A stretch of DNA of 64,000 nucleotides from assembly GCA_963779735.1 (NCBI GenBank), contig CAVZZJ010000013.1, forward strand, positions 46,619 through 110,618, written 5' to 3'. Both the position numbers and the translations under genes were made by a program. Origin of the DNA: Bog-473 sp963779735 (lineage in GTDB: Bacteria > Actinomycetota > Acidimicrobiia > Acidimicrobiales > RAAP-2). Positions 18,813-27,530 of this stretch are shown one piece after another. Every line of letters starts with the position of its first letter. Position 1 is the first letter of the stretch. Under the pieces are notes generated by a model, which saw only the letters and a program-made list of their open reading frames with translations, was not told the DNA's origin and did not search any database.

Positions 18813-19601
18813 GTGGCGTTCGATCTTCCTCGCACCTTGACCCCGTCGAAAGTGGCGGCCTTCACCGCCTGCCCGCTCGCCTTCCGGTTCTCCGTGATGG
18901 AGCATCGGCCCGAGCCCCCGTCACCCCACGCCCTCAAGGGCACGCTGGTGCACGCCGCGCTCGAAGGGCTGTTCTGGAACCACGCGGCGGCAGAACGCAC
19001 GGAGGAGGCGGCGGCCGGCGAGCTGGCGCGCGCCTGGGCCGAACTGGCCTCGGACCCCGAGTTCGTCGCGCTCGACCTCGGCCCGGACGACGCCCGGTCC
19101 TTTCTGACCGATGCCCGCAAACTGGTGAGCAACTACTTCCGCATTGAGGACCCCACCTCCGTGCGGACGATCGGCGTAGAGCTCGGGGTCGAGCTCCAGC
19201 AAGACGGCATTCGCCTGCGCGGCATCATCGACCGGCTCGACATCGGCCCCGACGGGGCGTTGATCGTGGTCGACTACAAGACCGGAAGGGCGCCCGCTCC
19301 CCGCTACGAGCAGGGTCGTCTTGGCGGCCTCCAGACCTATGCGCTGTTGTGCGAGCGGATCCTCGGTCGCGCACCGGCGGAGGTGCGTCTCTTGCACCTG
19401 CGCGACCCACTGGTCATCTCCGCCTTCCCCACGCCCCAGACGCTGAGGGGGCTGCAGCGCCGCACCGCTGCGGTCTGGGGTGCCATAGAGCGAGCCTGCG
19501 AGACCGGGGACTTCCGGCCCAGCGTCGGACCGTTGTGCCAGTTCTGCCACTTCAAGCCCTCGTGCCCCGCCTTTGGTGCCGACGCGGTGGTGGCGTCGTG
19601 A
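18813..19601 (+). CDS. RecB-like PD-(D/E)XK nuclease with Fe-S cysteines
   Basis: A 262-residue nuclease of the RecB/AddB C-terminal type, free-standing. Motifs in order are LKGTLVHAALE (His47), GIIDRLD (Asp140), VVDYKTG (Asp154 and Lys156), and QTYALL. Cys20 together with Cys242, Cys245 and Cys251 gives the C-xn-C-x2-C-x5-C pattern that holds a 4Fe-4S cluster in AddB, Cas4 and Dna2. No cas genes or helicase are adjacent, so a repair role is more likely than CRISPR adaptation. The GTG start is inferred from family alignment. The stop overlaps the next gene's start (GTGA). Confidence 0.87.
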   Translation: MAFDLPRTLTPSKVAAFTACPLAFRFSVMEHRPEPPSPHALKGTLVHAALEGLFWNHAAAERTEEAAAGELARAWAELASDPEFVALDLGPDDARSFLTDARKLVSNYFRIEDPTSVRTIGVELGVELQQDGIRLRGIIDRLDIGPDGALIVVDYKTGRAPAPRYEQGRLGGLQTYALLCERILGRAPAEVRLLHLRDPLVISAFPTPQTLRGLQRRTAAVWGAIERACETGDFRPSVGPLCQFCHFKPSCPAFGADAVVAS

Positions 19602-20176
19602 CCGGGTTCGATGCGACGATCGACGCCGCGTTCGAGCCCCTGCGGGGGCGGCCCCGAGTCGACCGTGCCGCGGCCGTGGTGTCCAACCTGGCCGACTACG
19701 GCATCGTCTGGGTCCTCCTCGCCCTGCTGAAGGGCCGCCGGCGGGGACCCGACCGTCGCCGCGCCGTCACGGCCCTCGCGGCCGCCGGACTCGGCTCACT
19801 GGCCGTGGTGCGGGCCAGCAAGACCGTCGTGGCCCGCCAGCGTCCGGCGGAGCACCTCGAAGCGCTCGTCCGTACGCCCACCAGCAGCAGCTTTCCGAGC
19901 GGCCACACCCTGGCCGCCTTTTGCACCGCCTTCGTCCTCTCCGACACGGGCAGCGAGACGGCGGCGTTCGTGGGATTCGCCGGTGCGGTCGCCGCCAGCC
20001 GCGTGCACCTGCGGGCCCATCACCCGAGTGACGTGCTGGGCGGGGCCGTCATCGGTTCGATGCTCGGACTCGTGCTGCACCCCATGGTCAACGTGGTGGC
20101 GCCGGGATCTCGGCGCCGAGTCCGCCGATCGCCCCGAGGTCTGGCGCCGCAGGGCTACATGGTGAAGCGCCTGTGA
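19598..20176 (+). CDS. PAP2-family phosphatase
   Basis: A 192-residue PAP2 phosphatase, with the three-part active site intact: KTVVARQRP (K-x6-RP), SSSFPSGHT (PSGH), and SRVHLRAHHPSDVLGG (SR-x5-H-x3-D). Helices flank these motifs, so it is a membrane enzyme that probably removes phosphate from a lipid phosphate such as undecaprenyl diphosphate or phosphatidic acid. The GTG at 19598 shares bases with the stop of the upstream nuclease, indicating translational coupling, though a functional link is not obvious. Confidence 0.88.
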   Translation: MTGFDATIDAAFEPLRGRPRVDRAAAVVSNLADYGIVWVLLALLKGRRRGPDRRRAVTALAAAGLGSLAVVRASKTVVARQRPAEHLEALVRTPTSSSFPSGHTLAAFCTAFVLSDTGSETAAFVGFAGAVAASRVHLRAHHPSDVLGGAVIGSMLGLVLHPMVNVVAPGSRRRVRRSPRGLAPQGYMVKRL

Positions 20177-20187
20177 CGCGCTGGTGA

Positions 20188-20579
20188 CCTGAGTCAGAGA
20201 TTGGGGTGCAGTAGCTAGCCAGGGTGTCGAGGATCTCATCGGCGCTCTTGTGCCAGACAAAGGGCTTGGGCTCGTCGTTCCAGTGCTCGATCCATTGGCT
20301 GATGGATGATTTTAGTCTTGTGGATTGAGACGTTGTCGACGACGAGATGGACATCGAGATCTTCAGGCACGCAGCGATTGATGGGGTTCAAGAACCGTCG
20401 AAACTCTGCGCCGCCACGTCGCCGTTGGTCACATCCCCCTCGCAGGCAAGAACGATCCCGCATCGCAACGCCAGCGCCTGCGCACTCTTTGGTCGCCTGG
20501 CCCAACGTTGCAGGGTCTCTCGTTCGTCGTCGGTCAGCACCACCTCGACCGTCGGCCTTCCTCTTCGCGCCATCACCAC
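20188..20579 (-). pseudogene. IS630-family transposase remnant
   Basis: Three pieces of one transposase lie collinear but in different frames. The N-terminal helix-turn-helix piece (MARRGRPTVEVVLTDDE, from 20573) stops matching after NGDVAA. It jumps directly to the catalytic-core piece NPINRCVPEDLDVHL-VVDN, containing one of the DDE aspartates. A third piece has WNDEPKPFVWHKSADEILD. Intact relatives are about 350 residues, so roughly 150-200 residues between the first two pieces and a further ~40 are deleted. Terminal inverted repeats were not found. The unit is dead and fills the 485-nt space between the PAP2 gene and the next oxidoreductase. Confidence 0.8.
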
Positions 20580-20661
20580 CTCCCATCGTCGCTGACAATG
20601 AGAGGAACGCGCGAACCGGCCCAGAAGTTCCTATTTCACCAAGAATCTTTGACTCATGACA

Positions 20662-21585
20662 CTAGGCGGATCGGGACATCTCGCTCAGGAGGGAGAACGT
20701 CCGGGAACGCTCGTCGGCCGTGCCGACGATGGAGGCCACGAAGTCGGTGGCACCGGCGGCCGCCAGCCGCTCGATCGATGCGGCCACGCCATCCTCGTCA
20801 CCCAGGATGGCGACGTCGGCCGGGCCGCGTGCCCCCTCCCTGTCCAGCATCGCCCGGTACGAGGGCAGGCCCGGGTACACGGCGAACTCGTCGTTGACCC
20901 TGTCCCGCGCCGCGTCGACATCGGTTGTCACCGAGACGGGCAGGGCCACACCGATGCGAGGAGCCGGCCGTCCCGCCTCCTCGGCGGCCGTGCGGATCGT
21001 CGGGGCGATGTGCGACGCCACCGTGCGGGTGCCGGTCATCCACGTGACGGTCCCGTCGGCCATTCGGCCGGCCAGTTTGAGCATGGTCTCACCCAGCGCC
21101 GCCACTAGGACCGGGGGGGGCGACGCCCCGCCAACCTCAATCGGCTGGAAGGTGCGGGCGGTGATGCGCTCTCCGGCCTCGCTGACCGTCTCGCCCCGCA
21201 GGAGAGGCATCAGGACGGACAGGTACTCCCGCATGTACCGCGCCGGAGCGTCGTAGCTGAGACCCCACATCCCCTCGACCACCACCCGGTGCGACACGCC
21301 GATGCCCAGGATCAGCCGGTCGCCGGTCGCCCACTGCACCGTGAGGGCCTGCTGGGCCAGCATCATGGGGTGCCGCGGGTGGACCGGTACGACGCCGGTG
21401 CCCAGCCCGATGCCCGGAACCTGCGCACCGGCGGCGGCCAGGAGGGTCAAGGAGTCCGGCCCGAAGATCTGGACGGCAAAGGCGTGGTCGAACCCGGCGT
21501 CGGCGAAGCGCCGCAACTGGGCCACCGTGTCGGGCAACGACCGGTCGAGGTCGATGAGGCTGCCGATGCGCAGGGGTTTGGCCAT
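20662..21585 (-). CDS. F420-type LLM oxidoreductase (TIGR03564-like)
   Basis: A 307-residue luciferase-like TIM-barrel protein. It has the marks of the mycobacterial/actinobacterial F420 subfamily: GIGLGTGVVPVHPRHPMMLAQQALT, LGIGVSHRVVVEGMWGLSYD, PVLVAALGETMLKLAG, and GTVTWMTGTRTV. It begins at an ATG with a purine-rich upstream site and is divergent from purK. A paralogue of the same subfamily is at 39.7 kb. These enzymes transfer hydride between F420 and an organic substrate; the substrate here is unknown. Confidence 0.87.
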   Translation of the reverse strand: MAKPLRIGSLIDLDRSLPDTVAQLRRFADAGFDHAFAVQIFGPDSLTLLAAAGAQVPGIGLGTGVVPVHPRHPMMLAQQALTVQWATGDRLILGIGVSHRVVVEGMWGLSYDAPARYMREYLSVLMPLLRGETVSEAGERITARTFQPIEVGGASPPPVLVAALGETMLKLAGRMADGTVTWMTGTRTVASHIAPTIRTAAEEAGRPAPRIGVALPVSVTTDVDAARDRVNDEFAVYPGLPSYRAMLDREGARGPADVAILGDEDGVAASIERLAAAGATDFVASIVGTADERSRTFSLLSEMSRSA

Positions 21586-21614
21586 GCTGTCTCCTCGCCT
21601 AGTGTGCCGGTCGT

Positions 21615-22832
21615 GTGCCGACCACCCGTCTCTCGGAGGCTAGCGACCTGAGCGCCCACCACCTCGGAGTCGTCGGAGCGGGCCAGCTGGCGCGGATGGC
21701 GGCGGAAGCGGCCAGCGCCCTGGGGCTCTCGGTGGCCGTGCTGGCGGAGAGCCCAGCCGATGCCGCCTGCGCCGTGGCGGCCGAGGTGCTGCTCGGCTCC
21801 CCGCTGGTCGAGGCCGACCTGCGCTCGCTGGCCGAACGGTGCGATGTGGTCACCTTCGACCACGAACAGGTGGATCTCACCGCGCTGCGCCACCTGGCGG
21901 ACGACGGGGTGGTGATCCGGCCGGGCCTAAAGACGCTGGAGATGGCGGTGGACAAGGCCCACATGCGGGCCATGCTGGTGCGGGCCGGGATTCCCGTCCC
22001 CGCGCACGTGGCGGTCGACCTGAGCCCCAACGCCGCCTCGCCGGCCGCCGTGGCCATAGAGCGGTTCGGGGCGGAGCACGGCTGGCCGCTCGTGCTCAAG
22101 ACGGCTCGTGGCGGCTACGACGGCAAGGGCGTGTGGCCGGTGGACGACATGGACGACGTCGGGGCCGTGGTGGCCGAACTCGCCGGGACACTCCTGGTCG
22201 AAGAGATGGTGCCGCTCACTGCCGAGCTGGCCGTCATGGTGGCCCGGCGTCCCGACGGCGACCTGGTCACCTGGCCGGCGGTCGAGACGGCTCAGGTCGG
22301 CGGAGTCTGCCGCGAGGTTCTCGTCCCGGGACGGCTGCCGTCGGAGCTGGTCGACCAGGCGCGCATTCTGGGGCAACGAGTGGCGGAGATCTGCGGGGCA
22401 GTGGGCGTGCTGGCCGTGGAGCTCTTCTGGGCCCGGGGGTCGCTGCTGGTCAACGAGATCGCGGCCCGACCCCACAACTCGGGTCACTGGACGATGGAGG
22501 GGACGATCACCTCCCAGTTCGAGAACCACCTGCGGGCAGTCCTCGACCTGCCCCTCGGGCCTACCGCACGCCAGCACGCGGAGGTGGCCAGCGTGAACGT
22601 CTTCGGAGGCAGCGACAGTCGAGATCCCCTGGCGCTCCTCCCCCGTGCCCTGGCCGTTCCGGGCGCCCATGTCCACCTGTATGGCAAGGTGGCCAGACCA
22701 GGGCGCAAACTAGGGCACGTGACCGTGTGTGGAGACAAAGCCGATGACGTACGGGCGCTCGCCTGGACCGCCGCGCTGGCCCTGGGCACGCCACGCCCGG
22801 CCGGCCTCGGCCTTCCCGGCGGGGTGAACTGA
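21615..22832 (+). CDS. purK: 5-(carboxyamino)imidazole ribonucleotide synthase
   Basis: PurK converts aminoimidazole ribonucleotide to N5-carboxyaminoimidazole ribonucleotide using ATP and bicarbonate in purine synthesis. The 405-residue protein is an ATP-grasp enzyme: N-terminal GVVGAGQLARM, TFDHEQVD, LKTARGGYDGKG at the ATP-binding strand, ELAVMVAR, and ELFWARGSLLVNEIAARPHNSGHWT at the catalytic end, all typical of PurK. GTG start. Its stop overlaps the ATG of purE by one base, which supports a purKE operon. Confidence 0.95.
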   Translation: MPTTRLSEASDLSAHHLGVVGAGQLARMAAEAASALGLSVAVLAESPADAACAVAAEVLLGSPLVEADLRSLAERCDVVTFDHEQVDLTALRHLADDGVVIRPGLKTLEMAVDKAHMRAMLVRAGIPVPAHVAVDLSPNAASPAAVAIERFGAEHGWPLVLKTARGGYDGKGVWPVDDMDDVGAVVAELAGTLLVEEMVPLTAELAVMVARRPDGDLVTWPAVETAQVGGVCREVLVPGRLPSELVDQARILGQRVAEICGAVGVLAVELFWARGSLLVNEIAARPHNSGHWTMEGTITSQFENHLRAVLDLPLGPTARQHAEVASVNVFGGSDSRDPLALLPRALAVPGAHVHLYGKVARPGRKLGHVTVCGDKADDVRALAWTAALALGTPRPAGLGLPGGVN

Positions 22833-23377
22833 TGGTGCCCCCCCCGCCCGCCGCCCGCCGCCCTCCGGCGGACCGACCGTTGGTGGCGGTGGTGATGGGC
22901 AGCTCGTCGGATCTCGGCGTGATGCGAGACGCCGTCGACGTCCTGACCCGCTTCGCCGTCGCGCACGAGGTGCGCGTCGTCTCCGCCCACCGGACACCCG
23001 ACGACATGATCTCCTTCGGCCACGCCGCGGCTTCCCGGGGGATCAGGGTGATCATCGCCGGTGCCGGGGGCGCCGCCCACCTGCCCGGGATGCTGTCGTC
23101 GGTGACAACCCTGCCGGTGATCGGCGTCCCCGTCGCCCTCTCGCACCTCGACGGCCTCGATTCGCTCCTGTCCATCGTGCAGATGCCCGGCGGCGTGCCG
23201 GTGGCCACCGTCTCGGTCGACGGGGCCCGCAACGCCGGGCTCCTGGCGGTGCGCATCCTGGCGATCGGTGACGACGCCCTGACTGCAACAATGGAGGAGT
23301 TCCAGCGGGAGATCGCCGCCACCGCGCGGGCTCAGGACGCCGAGGTCGACGAAGGAGGAAAGGGGGACGATGGGTGA
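22832..23377 (+). CDS. purE: 5-(carboxyamino)imidazole ribonucleotide mutase
   Basis: PurE moves the carboxyl group of N5-CAIR to carbon 4, the step after PurK. The 181-residue protein has the class I marks: VAVVMGSSSDLGVM, VVSAHRTPDD with the catalytic His, AGAGGAAHLPGM, and the PVIGVPV strand. The N-terminal ~15 residues are Pro/Arg-rich and not conserved. The start shares one base with the purK stop, and the end overlaps the next gene by eight bases, so all three genes are probably translated from one transcript. Confidence 0.95.
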   Translation: MVPPPPAARRPPADRPLVAVVMGSSSDLGVMRDAVDVLTRFAVAHEVRVVSAHRTPDDMISFGHAAASRGIRVIIAGAGGAAHLPGMLSSVTTLPVIGVPVALSHLDGLDSLLSIVQMPGGVPVATVSVDGARNAGLLAVRILAIGDDALTATMEEFQREIAATARAQDAEVDEGGKGDDG

Positions 23378-24215
23378 ACCGACACTGGCGCAACGGCTCG
23401 GATATGACGCCCAGGCGAAGCTCCTCATCATCAACGCCGACGACCTCGGCTCCTGCCACTCGGCCAACGTGGGCGTCTTCGAGTGCCTGGCCACGGGGGT
23501 CGTCACCAGCGCCTCGCTGATGGTCCCGTGCCCATGGGCCCGGGAAGCGTCGAGCCGCTATCGGGGCCAGGACATCGGCGTGCACTTGACCGTCAACGCG
23601 GAGTACGAGCTGTACCGCTGGGGCCCCATCACCCACGCCCCCTCCCTGCTCGGGGGGGACGGAGGCTTCCCGAGAACGATGGAGGACGTCTGGGACCACG
23701 CCGACCTCGACGAGGTGCGCCGGGAGTGCCGCGCCCAAATTGAGCGGGCCATCCTCTGGGGGTTCGACGTCAGCCACCTCGACGCCCACATGGACACCCT
23801 GCAGCTCCGGCCCGAGTTCTTCGACGTCTACCTCGACCTGGCCATAGAGTTCGGACTCCCCCTGCGCATGATGAGCTCCAGCATGGAACGATTCGTCGGG
23901 TTCCCCGGCCGTGCCGTCGCCGCCGAGGCCGGCGCCGTCTTCACCGATCACACCCGCTTCGTCCCCGGCGTCGGGTCGCGCCAGATGTTCGAGAGGGATC
24001 TGGCGTCGTTGCGGACCGGCGTCACCGACATGCACCTCCACCCGGCGGTCGACAGCGCCGAGCTGCGGTCCTTGGCGGCCGACAGCTGGGAGGCCCGCGT
24101 CGACGACCATCGCATGATCTGCTCGGAGAGCTGGGTGGCCGACCTGATAGAGGCCGCCGGAGCCACCCTCATCGGCTACCGGGCGCTACGCGAGCTGGCT
24201 CGCTCGGGCGGCTGA
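23370..24215 (+). CDS. ChbG/HpnK (YdjC-like) family deacetylase
   Basis: A 281-residue carbohydrate or hopanoid-type deacetylase. Metal-binding motifs are visible: NADDLGSCHSAN at the N-terminus (DD and H), SHLDAHMDT (H-x3-H), and DMHLHPAVDS. The family removes acetyl groups from diacetylchitobiose (ChbG) or from hopanoid-linked GlcNAc (HpnK). Neighbouring hopanoid genes are absent. Because it overlaps purE by eight bases, it is co-transcribed with the purine genes, but no metabolic link is apparent. Confidence 0.88.
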   Translation: MGEPTLAQRLGYDAQAKLLIINADDLGSCHSANVGVFECLATGVVTSASLMVPCPWAREASSRYRGQDIGVHLTVNAEYELYRWGPITHAPSLLGGDGGFPRTMEDVWDHADLDEVRRECRAQIERAILWGFDVSHLDAHMDTLQLRPEFFDVYLDLAIEFGLPLRMMSSSMERFVGFPGRAVAAEAGAVFTDHTRFVPGVGSRQMFERDLASLRTGVTDMHLHPAVDSAELRSLAADSWEARVDDHRMICSESWVADLIEAAGATLIGYRALRELARSGG

Positions 24216-24220
24216 ACCAC

Positions 24221-25108
24221 TCAACGCACCCCGGCGAACAGGTCGTCCTCGTTGATCTCGACCTCCCCCAGGCGACTCTGCGCGAGGCGGAACAGGTCGA
24301 CGGGGAAGATGTCGTCGAGCACGTCTGGGGGCAGGCCGAACCAGAAGGGGGAGTTGGGGTCCACCTGTGTCGCATGCGCCTTCAACGCGTCACTCCGCAC
24401 CCGCTGGTATCCCCGCACGTCGATGGCCGTGGTGTAAGGCTGGTCGCGGGTCAGGCGGGAGAGCCATCCGTCGTCGAATGGCGACTCGATGCCCAACTCG
24501 AGGAACTTGGCATGGATCTGGCGGAACCGCTCCGCCGGCCACACCGAGTAGTAGAGCTTCGCCGCTATGTGGGGTGCCCCGGCCTCGGGGTAGCGCTCCG
24601 GGTCGCCGGCGGCCTCGAAGGCGACCAGGGAGATCTCGTGCACCCTGAGGTGGTCCGGGTGCGGGTATTCGGACTGCCCGTCCGGATAGGTGACCACGAC
24701 CTGGGGTCGCTCCCGCCTGATCACCGTCACCAGACGCTCCACCGCCTCGTCGAGCGGCGCCTGGGCGAACGAGTCCGGGTGCGCATTGGACTCTGACCCC
24801 GGCATGCCCGAGTCCCGATACCCGAGCATCACCGTCTCGTCGTACCCGATGATGTCCGTAGCCGCCTTGAGCTCGGCCAGCCGGACCGCACCGATGTCCG
24901 CCCGCACCTCGGGGGTGTCCATGGCGGGGTTGAGGATCTCCCCCTCCTCCCCGCCCGTGCAGCACACCAGCACGGTGCGCACCCCCTGGGCGTGGTAGCG
25001 CGCCACCGTCGACGCACCCTTGGAGGCCTCGTCATCGGGGTGGGCGTGCACCGAGAGCAAGCAGAGACCACCGGCAGGCACGGCCCCGACGTTAGCGGCG
25101 GACACCAT
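24221..25108 (-). CDS. mca: Mycothiol S-conjugate amidase
   Basis: A 295-residue PIG-L/LmbE-type zinc amidase. AHPDDE near the N-terminus and HPDH in EYPHPDHLRVHEISLVAFE are the metal motifs, and CTGGEEGEILNPAMDTPE matches the Mca subgroup rather than MshB, as does the C-terminal ~150-residue part (YYSVWPAERFRQIH; LGIESPFDDGWLSR). Mca cleaves mycothiol conjugates during detoxification, which implies mycothiol in this organism. It is convergent with the deacetylase, with 5 nt between stops. An alternative annotation as MshB-like deacetylase is less likely. Confidence 0.88.
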   Translation of the reverse strand: MVSAANVGAVPAGGLCLLSVHAHPDDEASKGASTVARYHAQGVRTVLVCCTGGEEGEILNPAMDTPEVRADIGAVRLAELKAATDIIGYDETVMLGYRDSGMPGSESNAHPDSFAQAPLDEAVERLVTVIRRERPQVVVTYPDGQSEYPHPDHLRVHEISLVAFEAAGDPERYPEAGAPHIAAKLYYSVWPAERFRQIHAKFLELGIESPFDDGWLSRLTRDQPYTTAIDVRGYQRVRSDALKAHATQVDPNSPFWFGLPPDVLDDIFPVDLFRLAQSRLGEVEINEDDLFAGVR

Positions 25109-25158
25109 GGACCCATGCCGTCGCCCGCTGCGGCCCGCTGGGCCTTATGCTCATGCCT

Positions 25159-25971
25159 ATGGCAGGCACGTTCAAGCGGATCGGCGCGATCTTCCAGGCC
25201 AAAGCCAACAAGGTGTTGGACAAGGCGGAAGACCCCCGCGACACGCTCGACCTCTCCTACGAGAAGCAGCTCGAGCAGCTGCAGAAGGTCCGCCGGGGAG
25301 TGGCCGACGTGGCCACAGCCCGCAAGCGCCTTGAGCTGCAGGCCCAGGGACTGCAGAAGCAGGCCGACAAGCTGCAGAGCCAGGCCAAGGCGGCGCTGCA
25401 GCAGGGCAACGAGGATCTGGCCCGGGAGGCCCTGTCACGCAGAGCCGCACTGGGTGAGCAGCTGGCCGAGCTCAAGACGCAGCACGATCAGATCAGCGAA
25501 CAAGAGCAGAAGCTGATCGACACCTCCCAGCAGCTCCAGACACGGGTGGAGCAGTTCCGCACCAAGAAGGAGACGCTCAAGGCCAGCTACACCGCCGCCG
25601 AGGCCCAGACGAAGGTCGGGGAGGCCGTGTCGGGGATCTCGGACTCCATGGGGAGCTCGGGCCAGGCCATGCAGCGCGCCCAGGACAAGATCGCCGGCAT
25701 GCAGGCGCGTGCCGGGGCCATCGACGAGCTGCTGGCGTCGGGAGCGCTCGACGACCTCAGCACGCCGGTCGACGACATACAGAAAGAGCTCGACAAGGTG
25801 AGCGCCACGTCCCAGGTGGACAACGAGCTGGCCGCCTTGAAGCTCGAGCTGGGAACGGGCGGAGCGGACGGGGCTGGCGGAGCGGGCGGGGTGAGCGGAG
25901 CGGAGGGGCCGTCGCCTGCCCTGCCGGCCGCCGAAGAGAGTGGAAACGGCAACGGAGGCACCGCAAGCTGA
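25159..25971 (+). CDS. pspA: PspA/IM30 family membrane-stress protein
   Basis: A 270-residue coiled-coil protein of the PspA/Vipp1 family, peripheral on the inner membrane face and stabilising it under stress. It opens with AGTFKRIGAIFQAKANKVLDKAEDP, the family's amphipathic start, followed by about 150 residues of heptad-rich coiled coil. The last 40 residues are Gly/Ala/Ser-rich and disordered. Three ATGs (25147, 25153, 25159) precede; the last gives the usual N-terminus. Its stop overlaps the start of htpX, and PspAB follows, so this is the actinobacterial Psp stress operon. Confidence 0.88.
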   Translation: MAGTFKRIGAIFQAKANKVLDKAEDPRDTLDLSYEKQLEQLQKVRRGVADVATARKRLELQAQGLQKQADKLQSQAKAALQQGNEDLAREALSRRAALGEQLAELKTQHDQISEQEQKLIDTSQQLQTRVEQFRTKKETLKASYTAAEAQTKVGEAVSGISDSMGSSGQAMQRAQDKIAGMQARAGAIDELLASGALDDLSTPVDDIQKELDKVSATSQVDNELAALKLELGTGGADGAGGAGGVSGAEGPSPALPAAEESGNGNGGTAS

Positions 25972-26942
25972 TGGCTATCTCGCACAACATAAAGCCCGAC
26001 CGGGGACTGACCAGGCGCATGCTGATGACGGGGTTCTTCCTCGTCGTCCTCTATGCCGTCCTGATCGGCTTCCTCTTCCTCGTCCTCAAGAGCCTGCTCC
26101 TCATCCTGGTCATCGCCTTCGGGCTCTTGTTCTGCCAGTACTACTTCAGCGACAAGATCGCCATGTTCGCCATGCACGCCAAGGAGGTCACCCCCCAAGA
26201 GGCCCCCGAGCTGCACGGGGTGATCGACCGCCTGTGTGCCCTCGCCGACATGCCCAAGCCCAGGGTGGCCATCGCCCAGACCGACGTCCCCAACGCCTTC
26301 GCCACCGGGCGCAGCCCCAAGGCGGCGGTGGTGTGTGCCACCTCGGGCCTCCTCCGTCGACTCGACGAGCCCGAGGTGGAGGCCGTCCTGGCCCATGAGA
26401 TCTCCCATGTGGCGCACCGGGACGTGGCCGTCATGACCATCGCCAGCGGCCTGGGCATGATCGCCGGCCTCTTGACCCGCGTGATGTTCTACTCGGAGCT
26501 GTTCGGCGGGGGCGGTCGTGGGGGCGGCGGTCGCAACAACAGCGGCGGCCAGCTGGTGCTGATTGAGATGGCCGTCATGCTGGTCTCGATCATCGTCTAC
26601 TTCGTGAGCTTCTTGCTCACCATGGCGCTCTCGCGCTACCGCGAGCTGGCCGCCGACCGGTCCGGGGCCATTCTGATCGGTCAGCCCTCCCGGCTGGCCT
26701 CGGCCCTGATCAAGATCTCCGGCGAAATGGGCCGCATCCCCACCAAGGATCTGCGCGCCGCCGAGCCCTTCAACGCGTTCTTCTTCGTGCCGGCGGTCGC
26801 TGGTCAGGGGGCCCAGGACCAGCACCGAGGCCAGGGCGGGGGCGACTTCAGCTTCTCGGGGCTGTTCCGCACCCACCCCACGCTCGAGCGCCGCCTGGCC
26901 CAGCTCGACCAGCTCGAGCACGAGCTCGGCCAGGCCCACTGA
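25971..26942 (+). CDS. htpX: HtpX-like membrane zinc protease
   Basis: A 323-residue M48B protease that degrades misfolded membrane proteins. Two N-terminal helices (about 17-60) precede the zinc motif AHEISHVAHRD (HExxH), two more helices follow (about 160-220), and RELAADRSG supplies the third zinc ligand. A Gly/Asn-rich loop (GGGGRGGGGRNNSGG) lies between helices. The C-terminus has THPTLERRLAQL, also conserved. The ATG shares its A with the pspA stop, so it is translationally coupled. Confidence 0.93.
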   Translation: MAISHNIKPDRGLTRRMLMTGFFLVVLYAVLIGFLFLVLKSLLLILVIAFGLLFCQYYFSDKIAMFAMHAKEVTPQEAPELHGVIDRLCALADMPKPRVAIAQTDVPNAFATGRSPKAAVVCATSGLLRRLDEPEVEAVLAHEISHVAHRDVAVMTIASGLGMIAGLLTRVMFYSELFGGGGRGGGGRNNSGGQLVLIEMAVMLVSIIVYFVSFLLTMALSRYRELAADRSGAILIGQPSRLASALIKISGEMGRIPTKDLRAAEPFNAFFFVPAVAGQGAQDQHRGQGGGDFSFSGLFRTHPTLERRLAQLDQLEHELGQAH

Positions 26943-26957
26943 TCAGCCTCCTCTGAC

Positions 26958-27530
26958 GTGGGCCTCTTCGACACGCTTCTCGGCCGCACCAAGCCGGTCC
27001 GCGCCAACCTGGACGCGCTCTTCGCGCTGCCCACGGCGGCGTTGACGCTGCAGAGCGCCGGTGGCCTCGTCTCGTCGGGTCACGCCGGCGTGTGCTGGAA
27101 ACCCCCCTCGGGCCAGGGGGCGCAGGATCTCCAGACAGAGGTGGCCCAGTTGGTGGGGGAAGGGTTCACCCAGACGCAGGACTCCTTCGGCTACGGCTGG
27201 CTGCTCCTGGCCAAGCCCGAGCTGGACGACCTGGTGACCCAGGCCCACATGGCCAACACCACCCTCACCGAGGCCGGGTGGGGGGCCCAGCTGCTGTGTT
27301 CGGTCTTCGGGTTCGTCCCCGAGCCCGGGGCGGCGAGCGACGCCCGGCCCTTCTTCCTGGTCTACCTCTACAAGCGCGGCACCTTCTACCCGTTCGCGCC
27401 GGTCGATGCGCAGAAGGAACGACGCGACACCGAACTCGAGCTGCGCATCCGGACCATGCTGGGGGACGACCTGCCCGTCGAGTCCGACCTCTCCCGCTGG
27501 TTCCCCATGTGGGACCTCCCGGTGCAGTGA
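26958..27530 (+). CDS. pspAB: PspA-associated protein PspAB
   Basis: A 190-residue protein matching the PspAB family: GLFDTLLGRTKP at the start, YGWLLLAKPELDDLVT, LYKRGTFYPFAP, and the ending SRWFPMWDLPV. PspAB accompanies pspA and htpX in actinobacteria, where its exact function is not known. The start is GTG at 26958, 15 nt after htpX. Its stop overlaps the start of the next gene by three bases. The companion protein PspAA, which often lies in this operon, is not in the window. Confidence 0.87.
   Translation: MGLFDTLLGRTKPVRANLDALFALPTAALTLQSAGGLVSSGHAGVCWKPPSGQGAQDLQTEVAQLVGEGFTQTQDSFGYGWLLLAKPELDDLVTQAHMANTTLTEAGWGAQLLCSVFGFVPEPGAASDARPFFLVYLYKRGTFYPFAPVDAQKERRDTELELRIRTMLGDDLPVESDLSRWFPMWDLPVQ

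Noticed and set aside
18813..19601. Cas4 of a CRISPR system
   Set aside because: Cysteine pattern fits, but there are no CRISPR repeats or other cas genes, and the motif order equally fits repair nucleases.
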